A DNA stretch of 49,177 nucleotides from Moritella sp. JT01 (GTDB lineage Bacteria; Pseudomonadota; Gammaproteobacteria; Enterobacterales; Moritellaceae). The notes under the pieces are model-generated. The model did not search any database. It saw only the letters and a list, made by a program, of their open reading frames with translations, and had not been told where the DNA came from. A program made the position numbers and the translations under genes. Location of the stretch: NCBI RefSeq assembly GCF_001574435.1, contig NZ_LOCN01000006.1:1-49177 (forward strand), given 5' to 3'. Of this stretch, positions 7,248-16,100 are shown piece after piece (positions within the stretch are counted from its first letter, which is position 1; the number at the start of each line of letters is the position of its first letter).

Positions 7248-8055
7248 CTAGACACCATCCAAGCTAGAAAAATACTGTTTTTCAAACGTTACCGGAGATT
7301 GCAGATTATTAAAACCATGTCGACGTTTTGAGTTATAAAACATTTCAATATAGTTAAATACGTCACCTTTAGCTTCATCTCTAGTATTATAAATTCGGCT
7401 CTAAATTATTTGCAGTTAAAAAACTTTTCCATTCGATACTACTAAACTGGCTACCTTGATCTGAATGGACCATGACTTTGTTTACAGGTTTTCTTCTCCA
7501 AACTGCCATTAGTAATGCATCTAGAGCCAAATCTGTTGTCATTCTACTTTTCATCGACCAGCCAACAACTTGCCGTGAGAATAAATCGATTACAACAGCG
7601 AGATACAACCAACCTTCATAGGTCCGAATATAGGTGATGTCAGTTACCCATACCTTGTTTGGCTCTGCTACATTAAATTGACGTTCAAGTAAGTTAGGCG
7701 CAGCTACAGGTGGTTTTCCACTGTAATAACCAGGTCGTCTTCTATAGCCTGTTTGCGAGCGTAAACGCTCGCCTGACATTAACCTCGCTACACGGTTTTT
7801 ACCGCATATTTCGCCTTGTTCTCGAAGATCACAGTGAATCTTTCGATAACCGTATACGCCACCACTTTCTAGCCAAGCATGCTTAATTATACCAAGCAGT
7901 CTGGTATCTTCTTTCTACCTTTCAGACCTAGGTTGTTGCAACCATGCGTAATATCCACTGTGATGAACGTTCAGTACTTTACATAGTCGACGAATGCTAT
8001 ACACACTTGCTTGAGCCTTGATAAAGCCGTATCTCAGCCTGACTCCCTGGCAAAG
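7248..8055 (-). pseudogene. IS3-family OrfB transposase, inactivated
   Basis: The reading frame encodes an rve-type (DDE) integrase domain: VWVTDITYIRT holds the first Asp and MVHSDQGSQFSS the second. Two lesions are visible. A TAG stop breaks the N-terminal part (after PRSER, before KEDTRLLG). A deletion with a stop after NNLEPNL removes about 30 residues that normally include the GNCHDNAVAESFF block with the catalytic Glu; the normal tail resumes as RDEAKGDVFNYIEMFYN to SSLDGV. The element therefore cannot transpose by itself. Confidence 0.88.
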
Positions 8056-8312
8056 TACGCGGCGGCCTTTTTTAGGATATCTCGTTCTTCAGTTACCCGC
8101 TTTAGCTCCGAGCGTAGGAGTCTTAATTCAGACTGCTCGCTAGATTCAGCTTGCCGTTGTTTCGCAGGTTTAGAGAACTGCTTACGCCATGCGTAAAGAC
8201 TGTGGGTGGAAACACCAAGTCTACTGGATACATCAGCGACAGAATGGCCTCGCTCAGTGATCTGGCGTACAGCTTCAATTTTAAATTCTTCAGTGAAATG
8301 TTGTTTGCTCAT
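8034..8312 (-). CDS. IS3-family OrfA (helix-turn-helix transposase subunit)
   Basis: This 92-residue OrfA has an HTH_Tnp_1 domain (EEFKIEAVRQI, DVSSRLGVSTHSLYAWRKQF) and a leucine-zipper-like coiled coil (ELRLLRSELKRVTEERDILKKA). An A6G run within the ILKKA codons (CTAAAAAAGG) is the usual -1 frameshift site for making the OrfAB fusion in this family. OrfA itself is intact, but its partner OrfB is dead. Confidence 0.92.
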   Translation of the reverse strand: MSKQHFTEEFKIEAVRQITERGHSVADVSSRLGVSTHSLYAWRKQFSKPAKQRQAESSEQSELRLLRSELKRVTEERDILKKAAAYFARESG

Positions 8313-8379
8313 AGAGACTCCTTTCTTACCTCATTATAAGGCTTGAAAGTGTCGAGTAAACTGGGGGCGATTCACTATG

Positions 8380-8414
8380 GTAAGTCGATATGAGCATATT
8401 ATGCATGAGTAACA
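8380..8414. repeat. Short dispersed repeat, copy 1
   Basis: GTAAGTCGATATGAGCATAT and the following TATGCATGAGTAACA recur at 33062-33107 as GTAAGATCGATATGAACATA followed by TTATGAATG, a 7 bp insert and ATGAGTAACA. It lies just outside the IS end. Nature unknown. Confidence 0.5.
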
Positions 8415-8579
8415 ACTCAAACTAGAAAGGGGCAGAGTGTAGTTAGTAACTCGAAATTTAGAGTTGTGAAAGCTGCTTTTTCCAGCCGTACGAACCTAAC
8501 TACCTTTACGTATCTAAACGATAAAAAAGGAACTTCAGCTTAGTTATTTTAACTATCGCCAGACGACATAAGCTCTGGA

Positions 8580-8609
8580 AACTACCCAAACTGGTAATTT
8601 AGGTAGTTA
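8580..8609. terminator. Hairpin beyond the defence operon, also an att candidate
   Basis: AACTACC (8580-8586) pairs with GGTAGTT (8602-8608) about 30 bp downstream of the last operon stop. The loop region AAACTGGTAATTTA...AGTTA resembles 22430-22452 beyond the integrase, so it might be a remnant of an attachment site rather than, or as well as, a terminator. There is no U-tract. Confidence 0.35.
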
Positions 8610-8639
8610 TATTTAACAGCTAGCGTGATTATAATAGAC

Positions 8640-9398
8640 TTATACTTCAAGACTGTATTTGCTATAAATCAGACTTATAAATGGGTGCCCGTACATACCC
8701 TCTTCATCTATTTCGAGCCAATCATCCATTAATTCATCAACCGTTTCAGCATCAAATTCAAAAGCTTTATTAAACTCGCTCCTGAGTGAAGTTGCTAATG
8801 CTAACCTTCCACCTCTTAACCGTTCACTATCTAAATTCAATCTTGTTATATGATTAACTCCTAATTCGACAGATATGTTTTGAGTTACACAATTATCTTC
8901 ATTTAAGGATATTGAACCATCGGCTTCATTAAACAAAAAAATAGGATTTTGATTGTTTAACTCTAACGGTGAAATGAAAACACCCTCGGGATCGGCTTCC
9001 CCCTTCTTTTGCCCACATGTAAGTTTATTTTTATTTCTTTTATTCGCTCCAGTTCGACAATCAATATCTTGTTGAACAGAAAAATGCGCTAGCTTAGCAG
9101 TGCCACCTAAGCAACCTGGATACAAGTTTGCCCACTCTATAGCTCTATTCGCTATTCCATTTCCGAACTCACTATTGTCATTTCCTTTTTTAGGATAAAA
9201 GTGTTCAATCTGATAATCTATTTTAGCTATTAACTTATGTTCACAATAAACACATAGTCCACCAGTTTTCTTTATCGCAGTAACCTTCAGTGCATTGTTC
9301 ACATCTGAATTAGCTTTCAACTGATTCCAGGTGGCATTGGGGGTAGCTAGCCTAAAATCCCTTAACAATATAGGTTCTTCAATATGTTGAATTGACAT
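8640..9398 (-). CDS. ptuB: PtuB-like HNH nuclease (TIGR02646-type)
   Basis: This 252-residue HNH-fold protein is last in the operon. The zinc/HNH signature is visible as C49-x2-C52 (LCVYCE), IEHFYPK with H66, N91 in WANLYPGC, C96, and C128 in LTCGQKK. That is the layout of PtuB, the effector nuclease of Septu defence and of some retron systems. PtuB works with a RecF/SMC-like ATPase, and such an ATPase domain is encoded immediately upstream. I choose ATG 9398 because it overlaps the upstream stop as TAATG; the open frame extends nine codons further to a GTG-type position at 9425. Confidence 0.85.
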   Translation of the reverse strand: MSIQHIEEPILLRDFRLATPNATWNQLKANSDVNNALKVTAIKKTGGLCVYCEHKLIAKIDYQIEHFYPKKGNDNSEFGNGIANRAIEWANLYPGCLGGTAKLAHFSVQQDIDCRTGANKRNKNKLTCGQKKGEADPEGVFISPLELNNQNPIFLFNEADGSISLNEDNCVTQNISVELGVNHITRLNLDSERLRGGRLALATSLRSEFNKAFEFDAETVDELMDDWLEIDEEGMYGHPFISLIYSKYSLEV

Positions 9399-11923
9399 TA
9401 CTGGCTCTTTCTTGACTTCATCCAATTAACACGCTTAATGGCTAAATCAGCCTCTACCAGCATGGGCTCTGTACCTCCGGTTAATAGTGAGAGTTCTTCT
9501 CGCAACCTTATTGCAGCTTCCTCTTCCCCTTTACCTAACTCAATTAAGAAGAAATATTCCTTTAGCTTTTCAGACACCTCTGTTTCAGGTCTAGGGTTAA
9601 CATGCAGAATCTGCTGCATTACTCGGCTATTTTCACCTCCATACGGAGAAGTAACAGCCTCAGCCACTCTTGATGAACTCGATACCACCCGAATGCATTC
9701 ACCCTTAACAGTTGTTAACACCTGTGGACTATGAGTTGTAACTACAAATTGTATATTAGGAAATAGTCCAGTTAACTCACTTAAGACCTTCTGTTGCCAT
9801 CGAGGATGTAAATGAAGCTCAATTTCATCAATTAATACGACACCAAAAACAGATAATGGCTTAGGCATATCTGGATTTAACAGATACGCCCTACGCACTA
9901 GATCAATAGTGAGGGCAACCATATTGCGATAACCTTCACTCAATTGCTCAAGACTTAATGAGATAAACTTATTCTGTTCATTTTTCCAAACTACAACGAC
10001 ATCGTTAGAACCTTTATCGAAAGTTACATCATTAACTCTGTCTACAATTTGCTTAACCGCTTTAGTAATTAATTTTTTTGCCGGGTGAGTCAGCTTGTGA
10101 TTCTTCTTTTCATCCCTTAATTTTAGTTCGTCGACTTCAATTTTAGAGAACCAGTTCTTTAATATCCCATAATTAATTTTGGCATCTAATGCGGAGTCGT
10201 ACCCTTCACCTCGCAGGACTTCCTCAAAAGGGTTTATTGATACTTTGCCACTTTGTGTGGATAAAGCACGGTTAGTGCCATAATAGGCTATTAAAGGGTA
10301 TTGCTCATCGCTATCAACGATTTGTTTCGCATAATCAGAAAGCGCTAGTGTCCCAATTTTGGCAAGCGTATTTCTATCCGAACCTTTAGTCGCTAAGTCC
10401 CAGCTGAGACTTGATGCTGTATCAATCGATATACGAGCTGAGTCTGCGACTCCATTAGCTCCAACATGAATATCAGATTTACGTATCAATTTACCTTTTG
10501 CATCAGGCATTGCGGTTAAAAATGGGCCTAGTCCACATGCAATAGCTTCTAATATTGACGTTTTTCCTGCTCCGTTTTCACCAACTATAACAGTCAACGA
10601 TTCATGTAAAGGTATTGTAAAGTCTGTATATCCTCGAAAATTAGTCAACTGAACCAGGCTTACTTTGATTGTCTTTTCAACATATAAACTTGGATCTAAA
10701 TTAAAATCATTTTTAGCAATATCATCACTCGTTGCTGTAATGCTAAACCTTCCATCCCTATGACAAGACTCTAGTATTTTTTTTATGTTATCGGGAGATA
10801 GAACATTTCTACCTCGACGGGGCTCATAAAATAATGAAGCATCAACAAAACGAATCCCTTTTTCTCTATGGCTAGTGTTAGCATCAAGGACTAGTAATAC
10901 AGTTGATATTGAAGTGGAAAAATGAATACTTTTTGGCAAAAGAATTACCTTATCAATTACACCTTCATTAACAAGCCTCTCTCTAATAAATGCTTCAGCA
11001 CCGGTACGTGTAAATGCACCTAATGACATACCAATAATTAGTTTCCCTTGTTTTTTTAAAGCAGAAAACATCGATAAGCATACAAACCAATCACTTCTTG
11101 ATTCAGGAAGATTGTATGTGAGCCCTAGCCAGGGGCTATTTGAGCTATCAATAATATGTTGCCTTGCTAATTTTCGTATCTTTAACCCAAAAGGAGGAAA
11201 CGAAGTAATCAAATCGTATTGATTATTTGAGAATTCAGGTTTTGTTAACGAATCGCCAACGAAATCAGAGCCTTTAATACCTCGAATGATTCTATTCACC
11301 ACGATTTGAAAATGAACATTTCGATTAATTTCTTGAGTATCAATTCTCACACAGCCATTTAGGGCTTCATGAAAAGAAAATGCAGTATTGCCTCCACCAG
11401 CAAAAGGGTCACAAATTGATTTGGGTTCATAACTTAGACCAAGGGCAGTAACAAGACTGCTTACATCTTGAGGAGTGTAAAACTCACTACCCGACTTAGA
11501 TTCATTTTCAGAAAAAAGAATATCGAGTTCACTTAAAGTAGCACGAGCTACACTGCTGTTTTTATTCAATAAATCACTTCGGATAGCTAATCTGATATAA
11601 TCTTCATCTATATTATTATTTTTAAGTAAAATATCTTCAATATACTGACTTATATAACGCCCTTCATCTACAGAAAAAAGTTCTAAGTTTACACAGCTCT
11701 GTGAAAGTTCATCAATGTGGTTTCTAATAATATCAAAGGAATAGTACCTTGGAGAGTTAAAATGTGTCCCGCATTTATCTTGCATATAACGAATAAATAA
11801 AAGTGCATATGCTAGTGAACGATAATCAGAGATTGGTGAAGCACCACGAATATATTCAAGTAACTTCCATACTTCTTTTGCTTGAGCTTGAGCGACGCTA
11901 TTAGCGTCTTCAAATTTACCCAT
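9398..11923 (-). CDS. HsdM-like methylase domain fused to PtuA/RecF-like ATPase
   Basis: This 841-residue two-part protein has HsdM-like N6-adenine methylase architecture in residues 1-~415: a helical N-terminus, EFYTPQDV, motif I as D172PFAGGGN, motif IV as S241FPPFG, and an HsdM-type end NDFNLDPSLYVEK. In motif IV the usual N/D/S before PP is Phe, and motif I lacks the common CGxGG, so catalysis is doubtful. Residues ~420-841 form a RecF/PtuA-type ATPase: Walker A GENGAGKTS (448-456), signature LSEGYRN (661-667), Walker B VVLIDEIE (695-702), and the TTHSP switch (729-733). ATG 11923 overlaps the hsdR stop. With the HNH protein downstream it resembles a Septu pair carrying an added methylase-like sensor. 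The fusion is seen in the sequence; the role is inferred. Confidence 0.88.
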   Translation of the reverse strand: MGKFEDANSVAQAQAKEVWKLLEYIRGASPISDYRSLAYALLFIRYMQDKCGTHFNSPRYYSFDIIRNHIDELSQSCVNLELFSVDEGRYISQYIEDILLKNNNIDEDYIRLAIRSDLLNKNSSVARATLSELDILFSENESKSGSEFYTPQDVSSLVTALGLSYEPKSICDPFAGGGNTAFSFHEALNGCVRIDTQEINRNVHFQIVVNRIIRGIKGSDFVGDSLTKPEFSNNQYDLITSFPPFGLKIRKLARQHIIDSSNSPWLGLTYNLPESRSDWFVCLSMFSALKKQGKLIIGMSLGAFTRTGAEAFIRERLVNEGVIDKVILLPKSIHFSTSISTVLLVLDANTSHREKGIRFVDASLFYEPRRGRNVLSPDNIKKILESCHRDGRFSITATSDDIAKNDFNLDPSLYVEKTIKVSLVQLTNFRGYTDFTIPLHESLTVIVGENGAGKTSILEAIACGLGPFLTAMPDAKGKLIRKSDIHVGANGVADSARISIDTASSLSWDLATKGSDRNTLAKIGTLALSDYAKQIVDSDEQYPLIAYYGTNRALSTQSGKVSINPFEEVLRGEGYDSALDAKINYGILKNWFSKIEVDELKLRDEKKNHKLTHPAKKLITKAVKQIVDRVNDVTFDKGSNDVVVVWKNEQNKFISLSLEQLSEGYRNMVALTIDLVRRAYLLNPDMPKPLSVFGVVLIDEIELHLHPRWQQKVLSELTGLFPNIQFVVTTHSPQVLTTVKGECIRVVSSSSRVAEAVTSPYGGENSRVMQQILHVNPRPETEVSEKLKEYFFLIELGKGEEEAAIRLREELSLLTGGTEPMLVEADLAIKRVNWMKSRKSQ

Positions 11924-14889
11924 TAATAATATTCCTTAATATACCCATAAGCCCTGTCAAATAGCACTTGGTCTGTATGTAGTCTGTATTTCAACAAAGC
12001 CTTACGCAAAGACTTCTGTACTTCACGTTCGCCGCCTGTTGTGTTCTGCCAACCAGGAAAGCGAACCACTCGTACAATGGCGTCAATATCGGTAACGATA
12101 CGCTCTACAACTGCTGGTGTTTCATCATTTTTAAGTTCTAAGAACAAGTCAGTTAATGCGGATTTTGGCGATTTATCTTGTACTTCTTGCTCTAACGTCT
12201 TCTCTGCTTGTAATGTTTCTTTTGCTATCTTACAAAGCTCTTTAACAAAATCGATTGAAGCGATTAACCCTTTTTCAGCTTTATCTCGCAGTTCTTCCAG
12301 TCGTTCACTAAGCGATTTAAATACAGGTAAGTCCCCACGGTCTTTAAACCGTTGGGCAAGAGCTTTTTCTAATTGTTTCGTTTTCTTAGGGTCTGGATTA
12401 TTAAAGATGTTTTCAATAACATCGGCATCAAGCACAAACTCTTCTAGATTATGTACTTCACCAACATGAATATTGTCGTGAATGAGTTGAGTCGTTTGAG
12501 CGCCTAGAGCTAACCACAACAACTTACCAATATTGTCTGACGCAGGTTTAACCGACTCATAAACTTGTGCGAGCCATTTATAGTCTTCGTTGTATTGGTC
12601 GAGGATACCATCAGGCGATAAAGACTCCCATAGCTTCGCGAGGTACTTAAAGTCTAAAGCAAAGGCATCTTTCTTTTCATTATTACCAATGGTATTTTGC
12701 GCGGCTTCTAAGCCTTCAAACCCTTCTATGCTTCTATCAACACTAGGAAAATGAGCTAACGTATCCAGCATCGCTTGAGGTAATTTTTCACGTAGTTCAC
12801 TTAAATTAGAAATCACTTGTTGAATGCTTGTTTCATCAAACTCTAATGCTTTTGCTGCATCATCAAACACACCAAAATAATCGACAATACATCCAAAGGT
12901 TTTATTTGGGTATAAACGGTTAGTACGACAGATTGCCTGTAGCAATGTATGATCCTTGATGGATTTATCCAGATACATTGTTTGTAATATCGGAGCATCA
13001 AAACCCGTTAACAGTTTGGCGGTGACAATAATAAACTTTAACCCCGACTGAGCATCATTGAACTCATCCACTAATTTTTCTTGCTGGCTTTTATCAACAC
13101 CCCATTTTTGTTTGAAGTCAAAATCATCATTTGCCGTTGTTGAAATCACAACCTTACTGGCTGATTCAGGGAAATGTTTATCTAGTTCTTCTTTGTATTG
13201 CACGCAGGCATGGCGGTCTGGCGTGACAATCATTGCTTTAAACCCTTGAGGGTCTACTTTATCCATAAAGTGAATGGCAATGTCTTCGACAATCTTTTCA
13301 ACACGCTCCGGTGATTTTAAAAATGCAGACATTTTGGCTGCTTTTTTATTTAACGCATCGGCGTCTTCATCGCTTAGTGCTGAACGTTCTTGAAATTCTT
13401 TAAAGGCTTTGTCTAATGATTCTTTGTCAACATGCACATCTACGAGTCTAGGCTCAAAGTGCAAGGGCAATGTTGCTTCATCTCGAATAGACTCATGGAA
13501 GGTATAACGCGACATGTAGCCGCCTTTATCTTCTTCTGCACCAAATGCCCAAAAGGTATTTTTATCGGCTTTGTTTACTGGCGTACCAGTTAAACCAAAT
13601 AGAAATGCATTAGGTAAAGCAGCTCGCATTTGACGGCCTAAATCACCTTCTTGGGTTCGATGAGCTTCATCCACCAGCACAATGATATTATCTCGTGTAT
13701 TCATATTAGGTTTGGCATCACGAAATTTATGGATCATTGAAATGATAATCTTACGTGTATCGCGCTCTAACATTTGTTGTAATACTTTGATGCTATCTGT
13801 TGATTCTACGTTAGCGACATCAGCAGCGTTAAAGGTGCCGCTAATTTGGGTATCTAAATCTGTTCTATCAACTAATACAATCACCGTTGGACTCTTTAAC
13901 TTCGGCTCACGGCGCAATTTTTGCGCGGCGAACACCATTAATAGTGATTTACCTGAGCCTTGGAAGTGCCAGATTAACCCTTTTTTAATTTTACCTTCAA
14001 TAACACGCTGAACAATTTTATTTGCTCCTTCATATTGTTGAAAGCGCGGTATTATTTTCATGCGTTGTTTCTTTTTGTTACTTGAAAACAAAGAGAAGTT
14101 TCGCATAATATCGAGTAGTCGTGCGGGGCTTAATAAGTCAGTCAGCTCTCTGCCAATCTCAGCTAAACCTAACGCCTTAGAAACTTGATTGTCATCACCT
14201 TCAATGCGCCACGGAGCCCAAAATTCTAAGGGGCATCGAATTGCACCATAGAAGAGTTCCTTACCTTCAGTGGCAAACGATAGGATGTTAGGTACAAATA
14301 GTTGTGGTACCGCATTTTCATAGATGTTGTGTACATCATGAGCACCGTCTAACCAACTCACTGATGGTCTAACTGGTGTTTTAGCTTCGCCCACAACAAC
14401 CGGAATCCCATTAATCATCAATACAACGTCAGGTATTTTGGTTTCTCGGTGATGAATACGAAATTGATTAGTCACTACATAGTCGTTGCGAGTTAAGTCG
14501 TCAAAATCGATTAATTTAACTGGTACATGCCGATTGTTTTCACCAAACGGCATGGTTTTTTCACCGGTCATCCAAGTAAAAAATTCTTCATTGGCTTTCA
14601 CTAAACCAATTTGATTTACCGAAATTAAAATAGCACGGAGTTTATGTATTACTTCATCAGCTAAATGTGGGTTAGCTTCAATTTCAGGATTAAGACGAAT
14701 TAACGCCTTAACCAATTCAGACTCAACCAAGACTTCATTGACACCACGACGAAGTTCATCATGTGATTGATATTGCCATTGAATACCATACTGACTATGA
14801 GGTTCACTTATCTCATTGGTGTTTAAGTTAACACCACTAATTTGATGAATGATGTAATGTTCCACACTATTTAATTCAGTAAATCCCAT
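11923..14889 (-). CDS. hsdR: Type I restriction enzyme R subunit
   Basis: This 988-residue HsdR is the translocase and endonuclease of a type I restriction-modification complex. The N-terminal PD-(D/E)xK nuclease is visible as IPDVVLMINGIPVVVGEAK. The SF2 motor has Walker A FQGSGKS, DEAH (VLVDEAHRTQ), motif III LTGTP, and motif VI-like QAICRTNR. The C-terminal helical region would dock on HsdM/HsdS. Length is in the normal range. It begins 2 bp after the hsdS stop, and its stop overlaps the start of the methylase-ATPase fusion. Confidence 0.95.
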   Translation of the reverse strand: MGFTELNSVEHYIIHQISGVNLNTNEISEPHSQYGIQWQYQSHDELRRGVNEVLVESELVKALIRLNPEIEANPHLADEVIHKLRAILISVNQIGLVKANEEFFTWMTGEKTMPFGENNRHVPVKLIDFDDLTRNDYVVTNQFRIHHRETKIPDVVLMINGIPVVVGEAKTPVRPSVSWLDGAHDVHNIYENAVPQLFVPNILSFATEGKELFYGAIRCPLEFWAPWRIEGDDNQVSKALGLAEIGRELTDLLSPARLLDIMRNFSLFSSNKKKQRMKIIPRFQQYEGANKIVQRVIEGKIKKGLIWHFQGSGKSLLMVFAAQKLRREPKLKSPTVIVLVDRTDLDTQISGTFNAADVANVESTDSIKVLQQMLERDTRKIIISMIHKFRDAKPNMNTRDNIIVLVDEAHRTQEGDLGRQMRAALPNAFLFGLTGTPVNKADKNTFWAFGAEEDKGGYMSRYTFHESIRDEATLPLHFEPRLVDVHVDKESLDKAFKEFQERSALSDEDADALNKKAAKMSAFLKSPERVEKIVEDIAIHFMDKVDPQGFKAMIVTPDRHACVQYKEELDKHFPESASKVVISTTANDDFDFKQKWGVDKSQQEKLVDEFNDAQSGLKFIIVTAKLLTGFDAPILQTMYLDKSIKDHTLLQAICRTNRLYPNKTFGCIVDYFGVFDDAAKALEFDETSIQQVISNLSELREKLPQAMLDTLAHFPSVDRSIEGFEGLEAAQNTIGNNEKKDAFALDFKYLAKLWESLSPDGILDQYNEDYKWLAQVYESVKPASDNIGKLLWLALGAQTTQLIHDNIHVGEVHNLEEFVLDADVIENIFNNPDPKKTKQLEKALAQRFKDRGDLPVFKSLSERLEELRDKAEKGLIASIDFVKELCKIAKETLQAEKTLEQEVQDKSPKSALTDLFLELKNDETPAVVERIVTDIDAIVRVVRFPGWQNTTGGEREVQKSLRKALLKYRLHTDQVLFDRAYGYIKEYY

Positions 14890-14891
14890 AC

Positions 14892-16100
14892 CTAAAACAC
14901 CTTGTTTATTATTTTACTATGAAGGGCTTGGCTTGTTTTTATTTGGTTGTCAGTTAAAGAGATATTTTTAAATACACTTTCTAATTCTTTTCCAACTGAA
15001 GTTTGTTTATTTCTACTTAATACAGGGACTTTAATTTTCTTTATATCAGAACCATAAACATGCATTACAGTTGCGCCCGTTCCAAACTTATTTAACTGCC
15101 GCCTAACCAATTGACTATTCATTAAATAACCCGAAAAAGCTGGGTCCATTGAATCAGGCCTAAAAATAATAATGTCACTTCCAGCATATGCTTCGACATC
15201 TGAAATAAATACAGCAGACTTTCCTATTTCCGAAATTGTCTCACCTGAACTTGCAAAAAGTACATCTCCATGCTCTATTTTCATAGATTTTCTTGCTGAG
15301 TCTTCCGAAATAAAAGAATGAAATTCTCTAATCACTCTATGGTGTTTCGTGTAAAGTTCCCCGTATCGAATACACGGCAACCCTTCATGATTTACTTCGG
15401 ATTTTTGAATTCCCTTTCCTTTGAATATGGTTCCAAGCTCACCTAGAGTCTTCATTTGCACTGAGGAGCCTAACTCATTAATAACCTGATTGATGGTCTT
15501 CCCTCCCAATTTTACTCCATGAATTTTTTTCTCAATCAAGCTTACTAAAAGTTTATTAAGCTCTTTTTTGGTTACTTTCTTATTTTGGACCTCTTTATCT
15601 GAACTCCAAAATAACTCTAATATTCGCTCTTGTTCTTTCTTCGGTGGCAATAAAAATTCAAAGCCAGCCACATCACGCCATCTAACATGAGGATTAGTAG
15701 AACCTACAATTGAAGAAATTGTATGCGCATAAAATGAATCGCTATGAAATAAAAATGGTAAAAAATCAGGTACAACTAACTCTATATTTGGCTCTAAAGT
15801 TAATGTTTTTTCTCCACAAATCCCATCAAATGAAGCTAAAGCAGACCTGCGTAAATGAGGATTTCTTGTCGGAAAAAGAATTTGCCCCTTTCTAAATATT
15901 TTATAAAATGTAGGTGGGACCTCATCACCTTCCTCTTGTGATGCCCACCTTTTTATGTGTAAAGATTCAGCATCTAAATGTTCAACCTTCAAGAAACGAT
16001 CAAACCTATTTCTAGCATTTTGTTTATCGTTTTCTTCTTTTTTGGTGACTACATCACCTAATTTCACTTTATTCCAAAGCGATTTTTCAAAATTGATCAT
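14892..16100 (-). CDS. hsdS: Type I restriction specificity subunit S
   Basis: This 402-residue HsdS sets the DNA target for methylation and cleavage. Two target-recognition domains are separated by a charged helical spacer (about residues 155-195, rich in K/E: KKEQERILELFW through LIEKKIHGV). TRD1 begins WNKVKLGDVV and TRD2 begins MKTLGELGTIFKGKGIQ, with the conserved GDVLFASSG block and a second helical tail. TRD sequence is hypervariable, so the target site cannot be read off. It overlaps the end of hsdM2 by 4 bp (ATGA). Confidence 0.93.
   Translation of the reverse strand: MINFEKSLWNKVKLGDVVTKKEENDKQNARNRFDRFLKVEHLDAESLHIKRWASQEEGDEVPPTFYKIFRKGQILFPTRNPHLRRSALASFDGICGEKTLTLEPNIELVVPDFLPFLFHSDSFYAHTISSIVGSTNPHVRWRDVAGFEFLLPPKKEQERILELFWSSDKEVQNKKVTKKELNKLLVSLIEKKIHGVKLGGKTINQVINELGSSVQMKTLGELGTIFKGKGIQKSEVNHEGLPCIRYGELYTKHHRVIREFHSFISEDSARKSMKIEHGDVLFASSGETISEIGKSAVFISDVEAYAGSDIIIFRPDSMDPAFSGYLMNSQLVRRQLNKFGTGATVMHVYGSDIKKIKVPVLSRNKQTSVGKELESVFKNISLTDNQIKTSQALHSKIINKVF

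Larger units (their letters stand above)
7230..8374 (-). mobile_element. Degenerate IS3-family insertion sequence
   Basis: The ends are imperfect terminal inverted repeats: TGAATCGCCCCCAGTTT at 7230-7246 and its complement AAACTGGGGGCGATTCA at 8358-8374, giving 5'-TG...CA-3' ends as in IS3. The 1145 bp element carries OrfA and a broken OrfB on the minus strand. The flanking bases (TGG on the left, CTA on the right) do not form a target duplication, so the copy is old or its flanks have recombined. Confidence 0.88.

Noticed and set aside
12041-12469. Plus-strand frames inside hsdR, hsdM and the fusion gene
   Set aside because: All are antisense shadows of long genes with strong domain evidence.
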